The translations under genes and the position numbers were made by a program. DNA of 64,000 nt, taken from assembly GCA_945873145.1 (NCBI GenBank), contig CAMCBZ010000006.1, positions 38,850 to 102,849 on the forward strand, given 5' to 3'. The notes under the pieces were generated by a model that was not told the origin of the DNA, searched no databases, and saw only the letters and a program-made list of their open reading frames with translations. This document shows, one piece after another, positions 7,398 to 16,530 of the stretch (its first letter is position 1; the number at the start of each line of letters is the position of its first letter). Source of the DNA: an uncultured Prevotella sp. (GTDB lineage: Bacteria; Bacteroidota; Bacteroidia; Bacteroidales; Bacteroidaceae).

Positions 7398-9608
7398 ATG
7401 AACTTACCTGTTGTCTTTTGGCTCATCCCGCTGGCCTCTGTCTGTGCCCTGATGATGGCTTGGCTGTTCTTCCGTAACATGATGAAGGAAGACGAGGGGA
7501 CACCGCGCATGAAGGAGATCGCCCTCTACATCCGTCGGGGTGCGATGGCCTATCTGCGACAGCAATACCGGGTGGTGCTCATCGTGTTTATCGTGCTGGC
7601 CATCATCTTCGCCATCATGGCCTACGGCTTCAATGCCCAGAACCCGTGGGTGCCGTTTGCCTTCCTCACGGGCGGTTTCTTCAGTGGACTTGCCGGATTC
7701 TTCGGCATGAAGACGGCTACCTACGCCAGTGGGCGTACGGCCAACGCGGCACGCGAAGGACTGCACAAAGGACTGAAGATCGCGTTTCGCTCCGGCGCTG
7801 TCATGGGGCTCGTCGTCGTAGGACTCGGCCTGCTCGACATCGCCGTGTGGTTTCTGATTCTCCATGCTTTCTATAGCGACGTGGATCCGCATACCGCACT
7901 CGTCACCATCACCACGACAATGCTCACCTTCGGCATGGGCGCTTCCACACAGGCTCTCTTCGCACGTGTCGGTGGCGGCATATACACCAAGGCAGCTGAT
8001 GTCGGCGCCGACCTCGTGGGAAAGGTGGAAGCTGACATCCCCGAAGACGACCCGCGCAACCCGGCAACCATCGCCGACAACGTGGGCGACAACGTCGGTG
8101 ACGTGGCCGGCATGGGCGCTGACCTCTATGAGAGCTATTGCGGCAGCATCCTCTCCACGGCAGCTCTCGGCGCCACGGCCTTTGCCATGAGTGCCGGCGA
8201 CATGCAGCTCAGAGCAGTCATCGCACCGATGCTCATCGCCGCCGTCGGCGTCTTCCTCAGCCTCATCGGCATTTTCCTCGTACGCACCAAGGACGGTGCG
8301 ACGATGAAAGACCTGCTCCACGCACTCGGTCTGGGCACGAACACGAGTGCCATCCTCATCGCAGTGGCTACCTTCGCCATTCTCTATTGCCTGCAAATCG
8401 ACAACTGGCTGGGCATAGGCTTCTCGGTGGTCAGCGGGCTCGCCGCGGGAGTGATCATCGGACAGGCCACGGAATACTATACCTCGCAGAGCTATAAGCC
8501 GACGCAACGCATCGCCGAAGCCAGTCAGACGGGCGCCGCCACGGTGATCATCAAGGGCATCGGCACGGGGATGATCTCTACCTGCGTGCCCGTGCTCACC
8601 ATCTCGGTGGCTATCATGCTGAGCTATCTCTGTGCCAACGGCTTTGACCTGAGCATGAGCGCGGCCAGCATCAGCCTCGGACTCTACGGCATCGGCATCG
8701 CCGCAGTGGGTATGCTCTCCACACTCGGCATCACGCTCGCCACAGACGCCTATGGGCCTATCGCCGACAACGCGGGCGGAAACGCTGAGATGAGCGGCCT
8801 CGGCGAGGAGATACGCCACCGCACCGACGCCCTCGACGCACTGGGCAACACCACAGCCGCCACGGGTAAGGGCTTCGCCATCGGCTCGGCAGCACTCACC
8901 GCACTGGCCCTGCTCGCCTCGTATGTCGAGGAGATCAAGCTGGCTATGAGCCGCGCTGTAGCCGGAGGACAGCAGTTTCTCGATGCAGCCGGACAGGTCT
9001 TCGACCCTGCCAGGGCGACGATGCCCGACTTCATGAACTTCTTCCAAGTGAACCTGATGAATCCGCGCGTCCTCGTCGGAGCGTTTCTCGGGGCCATGGC
9101 GGCCTTTCTCTTCTGCGGTCTGACGATGGGTGCCGTGGGACGCGCCGCTGAGAAGATGGTCAGCGAGGTGCGCCGGCAGTTCCATGAGATCAAAGGCATT
9201 CTGGAGGGCAAAGCCACTCCGGACTATGGCCGATGCGTCGAGATCAGCACGAAGTCTGCACAGCACGAGATGATCCTCCCGTCGCTGTTGGCCATCATCA
9301 TCCCCATCGTGGTGGGTATGGTGCTCGGCGTGGCGGGAGTTCTCGGCCTGCTCGTCGGTGGACTGGCCGCCGGTTTCACCCTCGCCGTGTTCATGGCTAA
9401 CGCCGGTGGCGCCTGGGACAACGCCAAGAAGAGCGTCGAGGAAGGACGCTTCGGCGGTAAAGGATCACCCTGCCACAAGGCTACGATTGTCGGCGATACC
9501 GTCGGTGATCCGTTCAAAGACACCTCTGGCCCCTCGCTCAACATCCTGATCAAACTCATGTCGATGGTGAGCATTGTCATGGCAGGACTGACCGTGGCAT
9601 GTATGTAA
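7398..9608 (+). CDS. hppA: Membrane-bound pyrophosphatase, cation pump
   Basis: This 736-residue protein is an integral-membrane pyrophosphatase with about 16 membrane segments. It splits cytoplasmic pyrophosphate and exports H+ and/or Na+. The substrate-binding motifs are plain: DVGADLVGKVE, then the acidic run DDPRNPATIADNVGDNVGD, and the C-terminal GDTVGDPFKDTSGPS. GNTTAATGKGFAIG has Ala where K+-independent forms carry Lys, so the pump should be K+-dependent; Bacteroides relatives of this type pump Na+ and H+. The start at 7398 (MNLPVVFW) was chosen because a longer in-frame start at 7302 would overlap the promoter. It stands alone, with no clear terminator before the convergent gene. Confidence 0.95.
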   Translation: MNLPVVFWLIPLASVCALMMAWLFFRNMMKEDEGTPRMKEIALYIRRGAMAYLRQQYRVVLIVFIVLAIIFAIMAYGFNAQNPWVPFAFLTGGFFSGLAGFFGMKTATYASGRTANAAREGLHKGLKIAFRSGAVMGLVVVGLGLLDIAVWFLILHAFYSDVDPHTALVTITTTMLTFGMGASTQALFARVGGGIYTKAADVGADLVGKVEADIPEDDPRNPATIADNVGDNVGDVAGMGADLYESYCGSILSTAALGATAFAMSAGDMQLRAVIAPMLIAAVGVFLSLIGIFLVRTKDGATMKDLLHALGLGTNTSAILIAVATFAILYCLQIDNWLGIGFSVVSGLAAGVIIGQATEYYTSQSYKPTQRIAEASQTGAATVIIKGIGTGMISTCVPVLTISVAIMLSYLCANGFDLSMSAASISLGLYGIGIAAVGMLSTLGITLATDAYGPIADNAGGNAEMSGLGEEIRHRTDALDALGNTTAATGKGFAIGSAALTALALLASYVEEIKLAMSRAVAGGQQFLDAAGQVFDPARATMPDFMNFFQVNLMNPRVLVGAFLGAMAAFLFCGLTMGAVGRAAEKMVSEVRRQFHEIKGILEGKATPDYGRCVEISTKSAQHEMILPSLLAIIIPIVVGMVLGVAGVLGLLVGGLAAGFTLAVFMANAGGAWDNAKKSVEEGRFGGKGSPCHKATIVGDTVGDPFKDTSGPSLNILIKLMSMVSIVMAGLTVACM

Positions 9609-9666
9609 AAGGCACAAGAAAGGCGCGGCAATAATGTCGCACCCCGTATTGTAGCCTTAGATAAGC

Positions 9667-10359
9667 CTAAAGTCTGTATCCCACACTGATCGACCAGCAC
9701 TGTACACGCTCGTTGCCACCGGGATTCTTACCATTGGACTGATAGACCTTCGACAGCGGAATGCTATAGCGAAGGTCTACGATGACGCGCTCATACTCCA
9801 CAGCAACACTCACAGGCACGCTCCACAGTACGTTGCGCAGGCCATTGCCCTTGACATTGGCTTCCTCAATGTCTGTGGAGTAAGTGTAGCTACCGTTGTT
9901 GACCTTGACCACCTGGGATTCGGTATGCGTGCGGTTCCAGAGTCCTATGCCCGCCTGCACGCCAGTGCCCACGGAAAACTTGTCTGTCACATACCACCGC
10001 GCCATCACTGGAATCTTGAGATAGTCGATCGTGAAATAGCTGCGGCTGAGGACATTGTAGGTTCCTGGCGCTGGATGGTCCAGCACATTGTCTTTATAGT
10101 TGCAGCCCTCGCGCGAGTAGTAGGCGCCGACGCTGGCGGCAAAAGGCGCGCTGATGCGGTATTCGAGGTCTACGCCTGCCATGACTCCCGCCTTATACTT
10201 GCTCTTCATCTCCCCCACATCATTGACAAGACTCTCGTCGCTGATCGTGGAGAGATTGACACCGACACGCGGTATCACGGAAAACGTACCCGGATCTACC
10301 TGTGCCCAACCCATGGTAGACATGCCCAGCAGGGCGATTAGTGCTGCAATGTGTTTCAT
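9667..10359 (-). CDS. Small outer-membrane beta-barrel protein
   Basis: This 230-residue protein has a cleavable signal peptide (cut probably after GWAQ near residue 20). It has alternating hydrophobic strands typical of an eight-strand barrel (FSVIPRVGVNLST, AGVMAGVDLEYRI, FAASVGAYYSREG, SVGTGVQAGIGLW) and ends in a strand with a hydrophobic last residue (SISVGYRL). It resembles the OMP_b-brl_2 / PorT-like group common in Bacteroidales. No enzymatic motif is seen. It is convergent with hppA and is divergent from the tRNA-Val/dnaB region. Its specific role is unknown. Confidence 0.85.
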   Translation of the reverse strand: MKHIAALIALLGMSTMGWAQVDPGTFSVIPRVGVNLSTISDESLVNDVGEMKSKYKAGVMAGVDLEYRISAPFAASVGAYYSREGCNYKDNVLDHPAPGTYNVLSRSYFTIDYLKIPVMARWYVTDKFSVGTGVQAGIGLWNRTHTESQVVKVNNGSYTYSTDIEEANVKGNGLRNVLWSVPVSVAVEYERVIVDLRYSIPLSKVYQSNGKNPGGNERVQCWSISVGYRL

Positions 10360-10396
10360 ATTCTTTTATATCACGAACTGTTTCTTTCTATGCAAG

Positions 10397-10488
10397 GGGC
10401 GACGGCCGTCAATCAAGGCGTCGCCCTCTCTTTAGCAAGGAGCCACCACTCTTTCTTTAAATAAGGTGTCGATCCCTTTTCAAAGTTA
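10397..10488 (-). promoter_or_regulatory. Promoter box and 5'-UTR hairpin of the beta-barrel gene
   Basis: On the minus strand TAACTTTG (10481-10488) fits the -7 consensus and would give a leader of about 115 nt. The leader contains an 8-bp stem GGGCGACG/CGTCGCCC (10397-10404 and 10419-10426) around a GACGGCCGTC palindrome. The hairpin lies about 40 nt before the start codon and might affect translation or stability; that is inference. Confidence 0.45.
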
Positions 10489-10558
10489 GCAATATTCTCC
10501 CTCTCCCCGTCCTTTTCTCAAGAAAAATGCGCTCTTGTCTCAAATTATTGCCCAAATA

Positions 10559-10590
10559 TTTGGTGGGCTCGCAAAGTTTTCGTAATTTTG
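10559..10590 (+). promoter_or_regulatory. tRNA-Val promoter
   Basis: TTTG (10559-10562), a 20-bp spacer and TAATTTTG (10583-10590) match the full Bacteroidetes promoter consensus. The tRNA begins 46 bp further on. Confidence 0.75.
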
Positions 10591-10636
10591 CATACCGTAA
10601 CACAGAGGTTCGCACAGAGCCTTTCATTACAAAGAT

Positions 10637-10711
10637 AGGGGCATAGCCCAGCTGGTTTAGAGCGCTGCAGTCACATTGCAGAGGTCATGGGTTCGAGTCC
10701 CATTGTCCCTA
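10637..10711 (+). tRNA. tRNA-Val, anticodon CAC
   Basis: A complete 75-nt cloverleaf can be folded: acceptor stem AGGGGCA/TGTCCCT with one G-U pair, D arm at 10646-10663 with one C-A mismatch, anticodon stem CTGCA/TGCAG with loop GTCACAT, five-base variable region and T arm ATGGG-TTCGAGT-CCCAT. T33 precedes CAC, so the tRNA reads GTG (valine). CCA is not encoded. A promoter and a strong terminator flank it, so it is a single-gene unit. Confidence 0.88.
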
Positions 10712-10712
10712 C

Positions 10713-10757
10713 AAAGCCGTCCAAAGCAAGTCTTTGCTTGGGACGGCTTTCTTTTTT
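10713..10757 (+). terminator. Rho-independent terminator of tRNA-Val
   Basis: A perfect 10-bp stem AAAGCCGTCC (10713-10722) / GGACGGCTTT (10741-10750), with a further inner stem AAGCAA/TTGCTT, is followed by a T-rich run up to 10757. Confidence 0.85.
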
Positions 10758-10822
10758 GCGCTGCCTGCCTTTTCCCCTTTGCCTCGCCTGCCTTTCTCCC
10801 TTGCCTCGGCCTGTCCTCGCCC

Positions 10823-10900
10823 TCGCTCCGTCCTTCTTCGCCTCTTGTTCCGTCTCTTGTTCATCCGTCAGTTCTGTTCGTCGCGATATATCGCGACGCG
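10823..10900 (+). repeat. Pyrimidine-rich tract ending in a 20-bp palindrome, copy upstream of dnaB
   Basis: A CTCCGTC-rich tract leads into GTTCTGTT and a perfect 20-bp palindrome CGTCGCGATATATCGCGACG (10879-10898). The same arrangement, tract then GTTCTGTT then a 20-bp palindrome then CG, is present inside the HUH gene near 20000-20084. The two palindromes differ at four base pairs and every change is compensated on the other arm. The rest of the gap 10712-11091 is C/T-rich and shows no reading frame I can support other than N-terminal extensions of dnaB. Confidence 0.65.
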
Positions 10901-10985
10901 GCCCGCTCTTTTCTCCTCTCCCCTCCCTGTCGCAGTTTTCTGCAACATTTCCGCCTTCTTTCTCCGCTTTGCGAGGAAAAAACAG

Positions 10986-10993
10986 TAACTTTG
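10986..10993 (+). promoter_or_regulatory. Probable -7 box of dnaB
   Basis: TAACTTTG fits the consensus and puts the transcript start near 11000, upstream of both plausible dnaB starts (11050 and 11092) and downstream of the rest of the long open frame. The -33 spacing is poor (TTTG at 10968-10971, only 14 bp away). Confidence 0.5.
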
Positions 10994-11091
10994 CATCCGC
11001 CATCTTCTCCCCGGTCCACGAGTCTCTTCTTCTCTCCCCCGGCTTGTCGATGACTTCAAAACCCATCAACCCGCAAAACACACTAAAGCAT

Positions 11092-12648
11092 ATGCCAGAA
11101 CAAAAAAATACCGCGCCCCGTCGCAAAAAGGCTTCCGCACCCATCGACCCCACCTACGGCCACCTGCAGCCGCAGGCCATCGACGTGGAGAAGGTGGTGC
11201 TCGGTGCCCTGATGATCGACAAAGACGCCTTCTCCGTCGTCTCTGAGCTCATCCGTCCCGAGACCTTCTACGACCCGCGCCACCAAAAAATCTTCAAGGC
11301 GATCCAGACCTTGAACATGGAGGAAAAGCCCGTCGACATCCTCACCGTCACCAACGAGCTGGAGCGCGAGGGCACCATCGACGACGTCGGTGGCCCGAAC
11401 TACATCATCGAGCTCTCCTCGCACGTAGCCTCATCGGCCCATATCGAGCAGCACTCCAAGATTCTCAAGCAGAAGTTTCTCGCCCGCCAGCTCATCTCCT
11501 TCGCCAGCGACATCGAGACCAAGGCCTTTGACACGACCGTCGACGTCGATGAACTCATGCAGGAAGCGGAGGGCAGCCTCTTCGAGCTCTCGCAGAAAAA
11601 CATGAAGCAGGACTACACCCAGATCGACCCGGTCATCCGCCAGGCCATCGACACCCTGCAAAAGGCATCGGCCAACACCAGCGGCCTAACGGGTATTCCC
11701 TCCGGCTTCACCAAGCTCGACGACATGACCTCGGGTTGGCAGAAGAGTGACCTTGTCATCATCGCCGGACGTCCTGCCATGGGTAAGACTTCGTTTGCAC
11801 TCTCTATTGCCAAGAACATCGCCGTCGACTATCAGACCCCTATTGCCTTCTTCTCGCTGGAGATGAACAACGAGCAGCTCGTCGACCGTCTCATCTCCAA
11901 TGTCTGCGAGATCGAGGGCAAGAAGATCATGAATGGTCAGCTCGCCCGCGACGAGTGGGAACGACTCGACAAGAACCTCTCGCGCCTCACCGGTGCGCCC
12001 ATCTACGTCGACGATACGCCGGGTCTCTCTATCTTTGAGCTCCGCACCAAAGCGCGTCGTCTCGTACGCGAGAAAGGCGTGAAGATCATCATGATCGACT
12101 ACCTGCAGCTGATGAACGCCAACGGCATGCGCTTCGGCAACCGTCAGGAAGAGGTCTCCACCATCTCGCGATCGCTCAAAGGACTGGCCAAGGAACTCGA
12201 CATCCCCATCATCGCCCTCTCACAGCTCAACCGTACCGTAGAGAACCGCGAGGGTATCGAAGGTAAGCGACCACAACTGAGCGACCTGCGTGAGTCGGGA
12301 GCTATCGAGCAGGATGCCGATATGGTGCTCTTCGTCCACCGTCCCGAGTACTACCGTATCTACCAGGACGAGAAGGGCAACGACCTTCATGGCAAGGCAC
12401 AGATCATCATCGCCAAGCACCGTAAAGGTGCCACGGGCGACGTGCTGCTGACCTTCCAGGGACAGTACACCCGTTTCATGAACCCCGAGGATGCCCAGCT
12501 GGCACCACTGCCGGGCAACATGAATGATGGAGAATTCATTGGCTCAAAGATGAATCAGGACTTCGGCGGTGCACCGGATACCGATCCTTTCGCCGGTGAT
12601 CCACTGGCCGGAATGCCTCCAGATGCCGGCGGACCAGCACCATTCTAA
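11092..12648 (+). CDS. dnaB: Replicative DNA helicase DnaB
   Basis: This 518-residue hexameric helicase unwinds DNA ahead of the replisome. The N-terminal domain begins GHLQPQAIDVEKVVLGALM. The RecA-like C-terminal domain has Walker A GRPAMGKTSFA, Walker B IIMIDYLQLM, and the DnaB box SQLNRTVENRE with QDADMVLFVHRPEYY. No intein interrupts it. The start at 11092 (MPEQKNTAP) gives the length usual for Bacteroidales; an in-frame ATG at 11050 would add 14 residues, and the frame stays open back into the tRNA, which is impossible as coding. The C-terminal tail is Gly/Pro/Ala-rich. Confidence 0.97.
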   Translation: MPEQKNTAPRRKKASAPIDPTYGHLQPQAIDVEKVVLGALMIDKDAFSVVSELIRPETFYDPRHQKIFKAIQTLNMEEKPVDILTVTNELEREGTIDDVGGPNYIIELSSHVASSAHIEQHSKILKQKFLARQLISFASDIETKAFDTTVDVDELMQEAEGSLFELSQKNMKQDYTQIDPVIRQAIDTLQKASANTSGLTGIPSGFTKLDDMTSGWQKSDLVIIAGRPAMGKTSFALSIAKNIAVDYQTPIAFFSLEMNNEQLVDRLISNVCEIEGKKIMNGQLARDEWERLDKNLSRLTGAPIYVDDTPGLSIFELRTKARRLVREKGVKIIMIDYLQLMNANGMRFGNRQEEVSTISRSLKGLAKELDIPIIALSQLNRTVENREGIEGKRPQLSDLRESGAIEQDADMVLFVHRPEYYRIYQDEKGNDLHGKAQIIIAKHRKGATGDVLLTFQGQYTRFMNPEDAQLAPLPGNMNDGEFIGSKMNQDFGGAPDTDPFAGDPLAGMPPDAGGPAPF

Positions 12649-12686
12649 TAAATTATTAGAAAAACAAGCAAAAAAGTTTCAGATTA

Positions 12687-12718
12687 TTTGCTCGTATCGA
12701 CTGAATTGTTTACCTTTG
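12687..12718 (+). promoter_or_regulatory. Promoter of the leucine operon
   Basis: TTTG (12687-12690), a 20-bp spacer and TACCTTTG (12711-12718) match the promoter consensus in full. Transcription should start near 12725, about 35 nt before the leader peptide. Confidence 0.8.
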
Positions 12719-12759
12719 CACTCGTAAACAGAAATAGATACGAATCAACACATAAGGTT

Positions 12760-12849
12760 ATGACAAGTTTGTACATCCTTCTAAGCATTATTATTAGCAT
12801 TCGACTGTATCCCACAGTTGGAAGTGAGAAGGTGTGCGTGCATGTCTGA
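12760..12849 (+). CDS. Branched-chain amino acid leader peptide of the leu operon
   Basis: This 29-codon frame starts at ATG 12760 and ends at TGA 12847-12849. Its first half is dominated by regulatory residues (TSLYILLSIIISIRL): four Leu and five Ile codons between 12769 and 12807. Four Val codons follow at 12817-12846. It lies between a strong promoter and a terminator hairpin just before leuA, the classical arrangement of ribosome-mediated attenuation. A ribosome stalled in the Leu/Ile stretch would leave 12820-12832 free to form the antiterminator. The peptide itself needs no function. It is too short for normal gene calling. Confidence 0.8.
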   Translation: MTSLYILLSIIISIRLYPTVGSEKVCVHV

Positions 12850-12902
12850 CGGACAACAACCATACAGAGCCTTTCCACTTCCATGAGTGGGAAGGCTTTT
12901 TT
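12820..12902 (+). promoter_or_regulatory. Transcription attenuator: antiterminator and terminator before leuA
   Basis: The terminator is a 12-bp stem, 12868-12879 with 12886-12897 (one G-U pair, 6-nt loop), followed by six T. The competing antiterminator pairs GGAAGTGAGAAGG (12820-12832) with CCTTTCCACTTCC (12870-12882), 11 of 13 bases, using up the 5' arm of the terminator. The 5' partner overlaps codons 21-25 of the leader peptide, so translation to the stop codon favours termination and stalling at Leu/Ile codons favours read-through. The pairings are visible in the sequence; the mechanism is known from enterobacterial amino-acid operons. Confidence 0.8.
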
Positions 12903-12960
12903 GTTTGGCCATGTTTCAGGGAACAATAGAGAAAACAAAAACATTAATACATTAAAGAAT

Positions 12961-14463
12961 ATGAGCGACAGACTTTACATTTTCGACACGACGCTCCGCG
13001 ATGGCGAGCAGGTGCCTGGTTGTCAGTTGAACACAGTAGAGAAGATTCAAGTGGCCAAGCAACTCGAGCTATTGGGCGTAGACGTCATCGAGGCGGGATT
13101 CCCCATCTCATCGCCGGGTGACTTCAACTCTGTGGTGGAGATCTCCAAAGCCGTGACTTGGCCTACTATCTGCGCACTGACACGCGCCGTGGAAAAAGAC
13201 ATTGACTGCGCCGCTGAGGCTTTGCAATATGCCAAACATAAACGCATCCATACGGGTATCGGCACGAGCGACTATCATATTAAATATAAGTTCAACTCCA
13301 CCCGTGAAGATATTCTGGAGCGTGCCGTACGCGCCGTAGCCTATGCCAAGAAGTATGTCGACGACGTTGAGTTCTATGCTGAGGATGCCGGACGCACCGA
13401 CAATGAGTACCTCGCTAAAGTCGTCGAAGCTGTCATCAAGGCCGGAGCCACCGTGGTCAACATCCCCGACACAACAGGTTATTGCCTGCCCAACGAATAC
13501 GGTGCCAAGATCAAATACCTCAAAGAGCATGTCGACAACATCGACAAGGCCATCATCTCCACACACTGCCACAACGATCTGGGCATGGCAACAGCCAACA
13601 CGCTCGAAGGCGTGCTCAACGGTGCACGTCAGGTAGAGGTGACGATCAACGGCATCGGAGAGCGTGCCGGCAACACTTCACTGGAGGAGATCGCCATGAT
13701 TCTTAAATGTCATAAGAACATCGGCATTGACACGAACATCAACACACGCAAGATCTATCCTATCTCCCGCATGGTCTCCTCTTTGATGAACATGCCTGTG
13801 CAGCCCAACAAAGCCATCGTCGGCCGCAATGCCTTCGCTCACTCCAGTGGCATACATCAGGACGGCGTGCTGAAGAACGTACAGACCTACGAGATCATCG
13901 ACCCGAAGGACATCGGACTCGACAACAACGAGATCGTGCTCACCGCACGTTCCGGACGTGCGGCCCTCCGCTATCGCCTGGAAGTCAACGGCGTGGACAT
14001 CAAGGACGAGGAGACACTCGACAAGATCTACAAGCAGTTCCTCGTGCTCGCTGACAAGAAGAAAGAGATCACCGACGACGATGTGCTCATGCTCGCCGGA
14101 GCTGACCGCACAGCCAACCACAGTGTGAAGCTCGACTATCTGCAGGTGACAACCGGCAAGGGTGTGCGCTCTGTGGCCAGCATCGGACTGGACATTGCCG
14201 GTCAGAAATTCGAGGAGTGCTCAACGGGCAACGGCCCTGTCGACGCTGCCATCTCCGCGCTGAAACGCATCGTCCGCAAACAGATGACCTTAAAGGAGTT
14301 TACCATTCAGGCCATTTCCAAAGGATCCGACGACGTGGGCAAGGTGCACATGCAGGTGGAATACGACGGTCAGATCTACTACGGTTTCGGCGCCAACACT
14401 GATATCGTCACCGCTTCCGTCGAAGCATATATCGACTGCATCAATAAGTTCAGAGTGAAATAA
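12961..14463 (+). CDS. leuA: 2-Isopropylmalate synthase
   Basis: This 500-residue enzyme condenses acetyl-CoA with 2-ketoisovalerate, the first committed step of leucine synthesis. The DRE-TIM barrel shows [12 protein letters not shown] near the N-terminus and STHCHNDLG as the metal-binding HxH, with [13 protein letters not shown]. The C-terminal LeuA regulatory domain for leucine feedback is present (about residues 380-500). The start at 12961 (MSDRLYIF) follows the attenuator by 58 bp; the frame extends to 12883, but that would run through the terminator. It is the first gene of leuA-leuC-leuD-second synthase-leuB. Confidence 0.95.
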   Translation: MSDRLYIFDTTLRDGEQVPGCQLNTVEKIQVAKQLELLGVDVIEAGFPISSPGDFNSVVEISKAVTWPTICALTRAVEKDIDCAAEALQYAKHKRIHTGIGTSDYHIKYKFNSTREDILERAVRAVAYAKKYVDDVEFYAEDAGRTDNEYLAKVVEAVIKAGATVVNIPDTTGYCLPNEYGAKIKYLKEHVDNIDKAIISTHCHNDLGMATANTLEGVLNGARQVEVTINGIGERAGNTSLEEIAMILKCHKNIGIDTNINTRKIYPISRMVSSLMNMPVQPNKAIVGRNAFAHSSGIHQDGVLKNVQTYEIIDPKDIGLDNNEIVLTARSGRAALRYRLEVNGVDIKDEETLDKIYKQFLVLADKKKEITDDDVLMLAGADRTANHSVKLDYLQVTTGKGVRSVASIGLDIAGQKFEECSTGNGPVDAAISALKRIVRKQMTLKEFTIQAISKGSDDVGKVHMQVEYDGQIYYGFGANTDIVTASVEAYIDCINKFRVK

Positions 14464-14497
14464 CATAGCAGAATCCTATAACACATATTATATATAT

Positions 14498-15892
14498 ATG
14501 AATACCCTGTTTGATAAGATTTGGGACAGTCACGTCGTTCAGATTGTCAAGGACGGTCCCACTCAGTTGTATATCGACCGTCTCTATTGCCACGAGGTGA
14601 CCTCTCCCCAGGCTTTCCAAGGCTTGCGACAGCGCGGACTGAAAGTCTTCCGCCCACAGCAGGTCTTCGCTATGCCTGACCACAACATACAAACCCACGA
14701 CCAGGACAAGCCCGTCGCTGACCCCGTGGGACGCAAACAGATCGACACGCTCGACAAGAACTGCAAGGAGTTTGGCGTCACTGAATTCAAGATGAACACG
14801 CCCGAAAACGGTATCATCCATGTCGTAGGTCCTGAAACGGGCCTCTCACTGCCAGGCATGACCATCGTCTGCGGTGACTCTCACACCTCTACTCACGGAG
14901 CTATGGGTGCCGTAGCCTTTGGTATTGGTACTTCTGAGGTGGAGATGGTACTCGCATCACAGTGCATCTTGCAGCAGAAACCTAAGTCGATGCGCATCAA
15001 CATCAACGGTACGCTCAAACCGGGAGTGACCGCCAAGGATGTCGCCCTTTACCTGATGTCACAGCTGACAACCTCCGGCGCTACGGGTTACTTCGTGGAG
15101 TATGCCGGCGACGTGGTGCGCAACATGAGCATGGAAGGCCGTCTGACACTCTGCAACCTGTCCATCGAGATGGGTGCCCGCGGTGGTTTCGTAGCACCGG
15201 ACGAGAAGACGTTCGCCTATATCAAGGGTAAGAAATATGCGCCTAAAGGTGAGGACTGGGAGCGCGCCGTGGCTTATTGGAAAACTCTGAAGTCGGGTGA
15301 CGACGCTGTCTTCGACCGTGAGGTGACCTACGACGCCGCCGACATTGAGCCGCGCATCACCTACGGCACCAACCCGGGTATGGGTATCGCCATCAACGGC
15401 ACTATCCCCACACTCGACGAGATTCCTGAGAGCGACCAGGCTTCGTTCAAGAAGAGTCTGAAATATATGGGCTTTGAGCCGGGCGAGAAACTGCTCGGTC
15501 ATCCTATCGACTATGTGTTCCTCGGTGCCTGCACCAACGGCCGCATCGAAGACTTCCGTGCTTTCGCCTCTCTGGTCAAGGGACATCACAAGGCTCCGAA
15601 CGTGGTGGCTTGGCTCGTCCCCGGCTCTTGGGCAGTGGCACAGCAGATCAAGAACGAGAAGCTCGACAAGGTACTCAACGAGGCTGGCTTCGAGATTCGT
15701 CAGCCCGGATGCTCGGCTTGTCTGGCCATGAACGATGATAAGGTACCGGCAGGACTCTACAGCGTGTCCACCTCCAACCGTAACTTCGAGGGCCGTCAGG
15801 GACCGGGCTCACGCACCATCCTAGCCAGTCCGCTCGTCGCCGCGGCCGCTGCTATCACCGGTAAGGTCACCGACCCGCGCGAGTTCATGTAA
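14498..15892 (+). CDS. leuC: 3-Isopropylmalate dehydratase large subunit
   Basis: This 464-residue aconitase-family protein isomerises 2- to 3-isopropylmalate together with LeuD. Substrate and iron-sulfur motifs are visible: [13 protein letters not shown] near residue 127, and the cluster cysteines in [11 protein letters not shown] and PGCSACLAM. It begins 34 bp after leuA and ends 35 bp before leuD. Length is normal for the family. Confidence 0.97.
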   Translation: MNTLFDKIWDSHVVQIVKDGPTQLYIDRLYCHEVTSPQAFQGLRQRGLKVFRPQQVFAMPDHNIQTHDQDKPVADPVGRKQIDTLDKNCKEFGVTEFKMNTPENGIIHVVGPETGLSLPGMTIVCGDSHTSTHGAMGAVAFGIGTSEVEMVLASQCILQQKPKSMRININGTLKPGVTAKDVALYLMSQLTTSGATGYFVEYAGDVVRNMSMEGRLTLCNLSIEMGARGGFVAPDEKTFAYIKGKKYAPKGEDWERAVAYWKTLKSGDDAVFDREVTYDAADIEPRITYGTNPGMGIAINGTIPTLDEIPESDQASFKKSLKYMGFEPGEKLLGHPIDYVFLGACTNGRIEDFRAFASLVKGHHKAPNVVAWLVPGSWAVAQQIKNEKLDKVLNEAGFEIRQPGCSACLAMNDDKVPAGLYSVSTSNRNFEGRQGPGSRTILASPLVAAAAAITGKVTDPREFM

Positions 15893-15927
15893 TCTTCTTG
15901 GTTGAACACATCAGTATTTTTATCGCA

Positions 15928-16530
15928 ATGAAACAGAAATTCAATGTCATCACATCCAGCTGCATTCCTCTTCCTTTGGAGAATGTAGATACAGACCAGA
16001 TCATCCCCGCCCGCTTCCTCAAGGCTACTGACAAGGAAGGCTTCGGCGATAACCTCTTCCGCGACTGGCGCTATAACAAAGACGGCAGCCTGAAGAAGGA
16101 CTTCGTCCTCAACGATCCCAGCTACTCGGGCTGTATCCTTGTGGCAGGAAAGAACTTTGGCTCTGGCTCCAGCCGAGAGCATGCCGCATGGGCCATCGCC
16201 GGTTACGGCTTCCGCGTAGTCATCAGCTCGTTCTTCGCTGACATTCATAAGAACAATGAGCTGAACAACTTTGTGCTCCCCGTCGTCGTCACCGAGCCGT
16301 TCCTCAAGGAGCTCTTTGACAGCATCGCCAAAGATCATAAGACTCAGGTGAAGGTGGACCTGCCCAACCAGACGGTCACGAATATGGCTACCGGCAAGAG
16401 CGAGCACTTCGAAATCAATGGTTATAAGAAGCATTGCTTGATGAATGGTCTCGACGATGTCGACTTCCTCGTACAGAACCGCGACAAGGTGGAGGCCTTT
16501 GAAAAGAACCGTAAAACATGGAATCGCTAA
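15928..16530 (+). CDS. leuD: 3-Isopropylmalate dehydratase small subunit
   Basis: This 200-residue swivel-domain subunit partners LeuC. Family motifs are NVDTDQIIPARFLK near the start and GKNFGSGSSREHAAWA in the middle. The start MKQKFN at 15928 gives the usual N-terminus; the frame opens at 15898 but those ten residues are not typical. Its last 13 bp overlap the next synthase gene, indicating translational coupling. Confidence 0.95.
   Translation: MKQKFNVITSSCIPLPLENVDTDQIIPARFLKATDKEGFGDNLFRDWRYNKDGSLKKDFVLNDPSYSGCILVAGKNFGSGSSREHAAWAIAGYGFRVVISSFFADIHKNNELNNFVLPVVVTEPFLKELFDSIAKDHKTQVKVDLPNQTVTNMATGKSEHFEINGYKKHCLMNGLDDVDFLVQNRDKVEAFEKNRKTWNR

Noticed and set aside
7404..9266. 620-residue frame antisense to hppA
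   Set aside because: Rich in His, Glu, Asp and Arg, the complement of a membrane-protein gene; no motifs.
10687..11091. N-terminal extension of dnaB into the tRNA and its terminator
   Set aside because: It would translate the tRNA 3' half and a terminator; a -7 box at 10986 and DnaB length support 11092 (or 11050).
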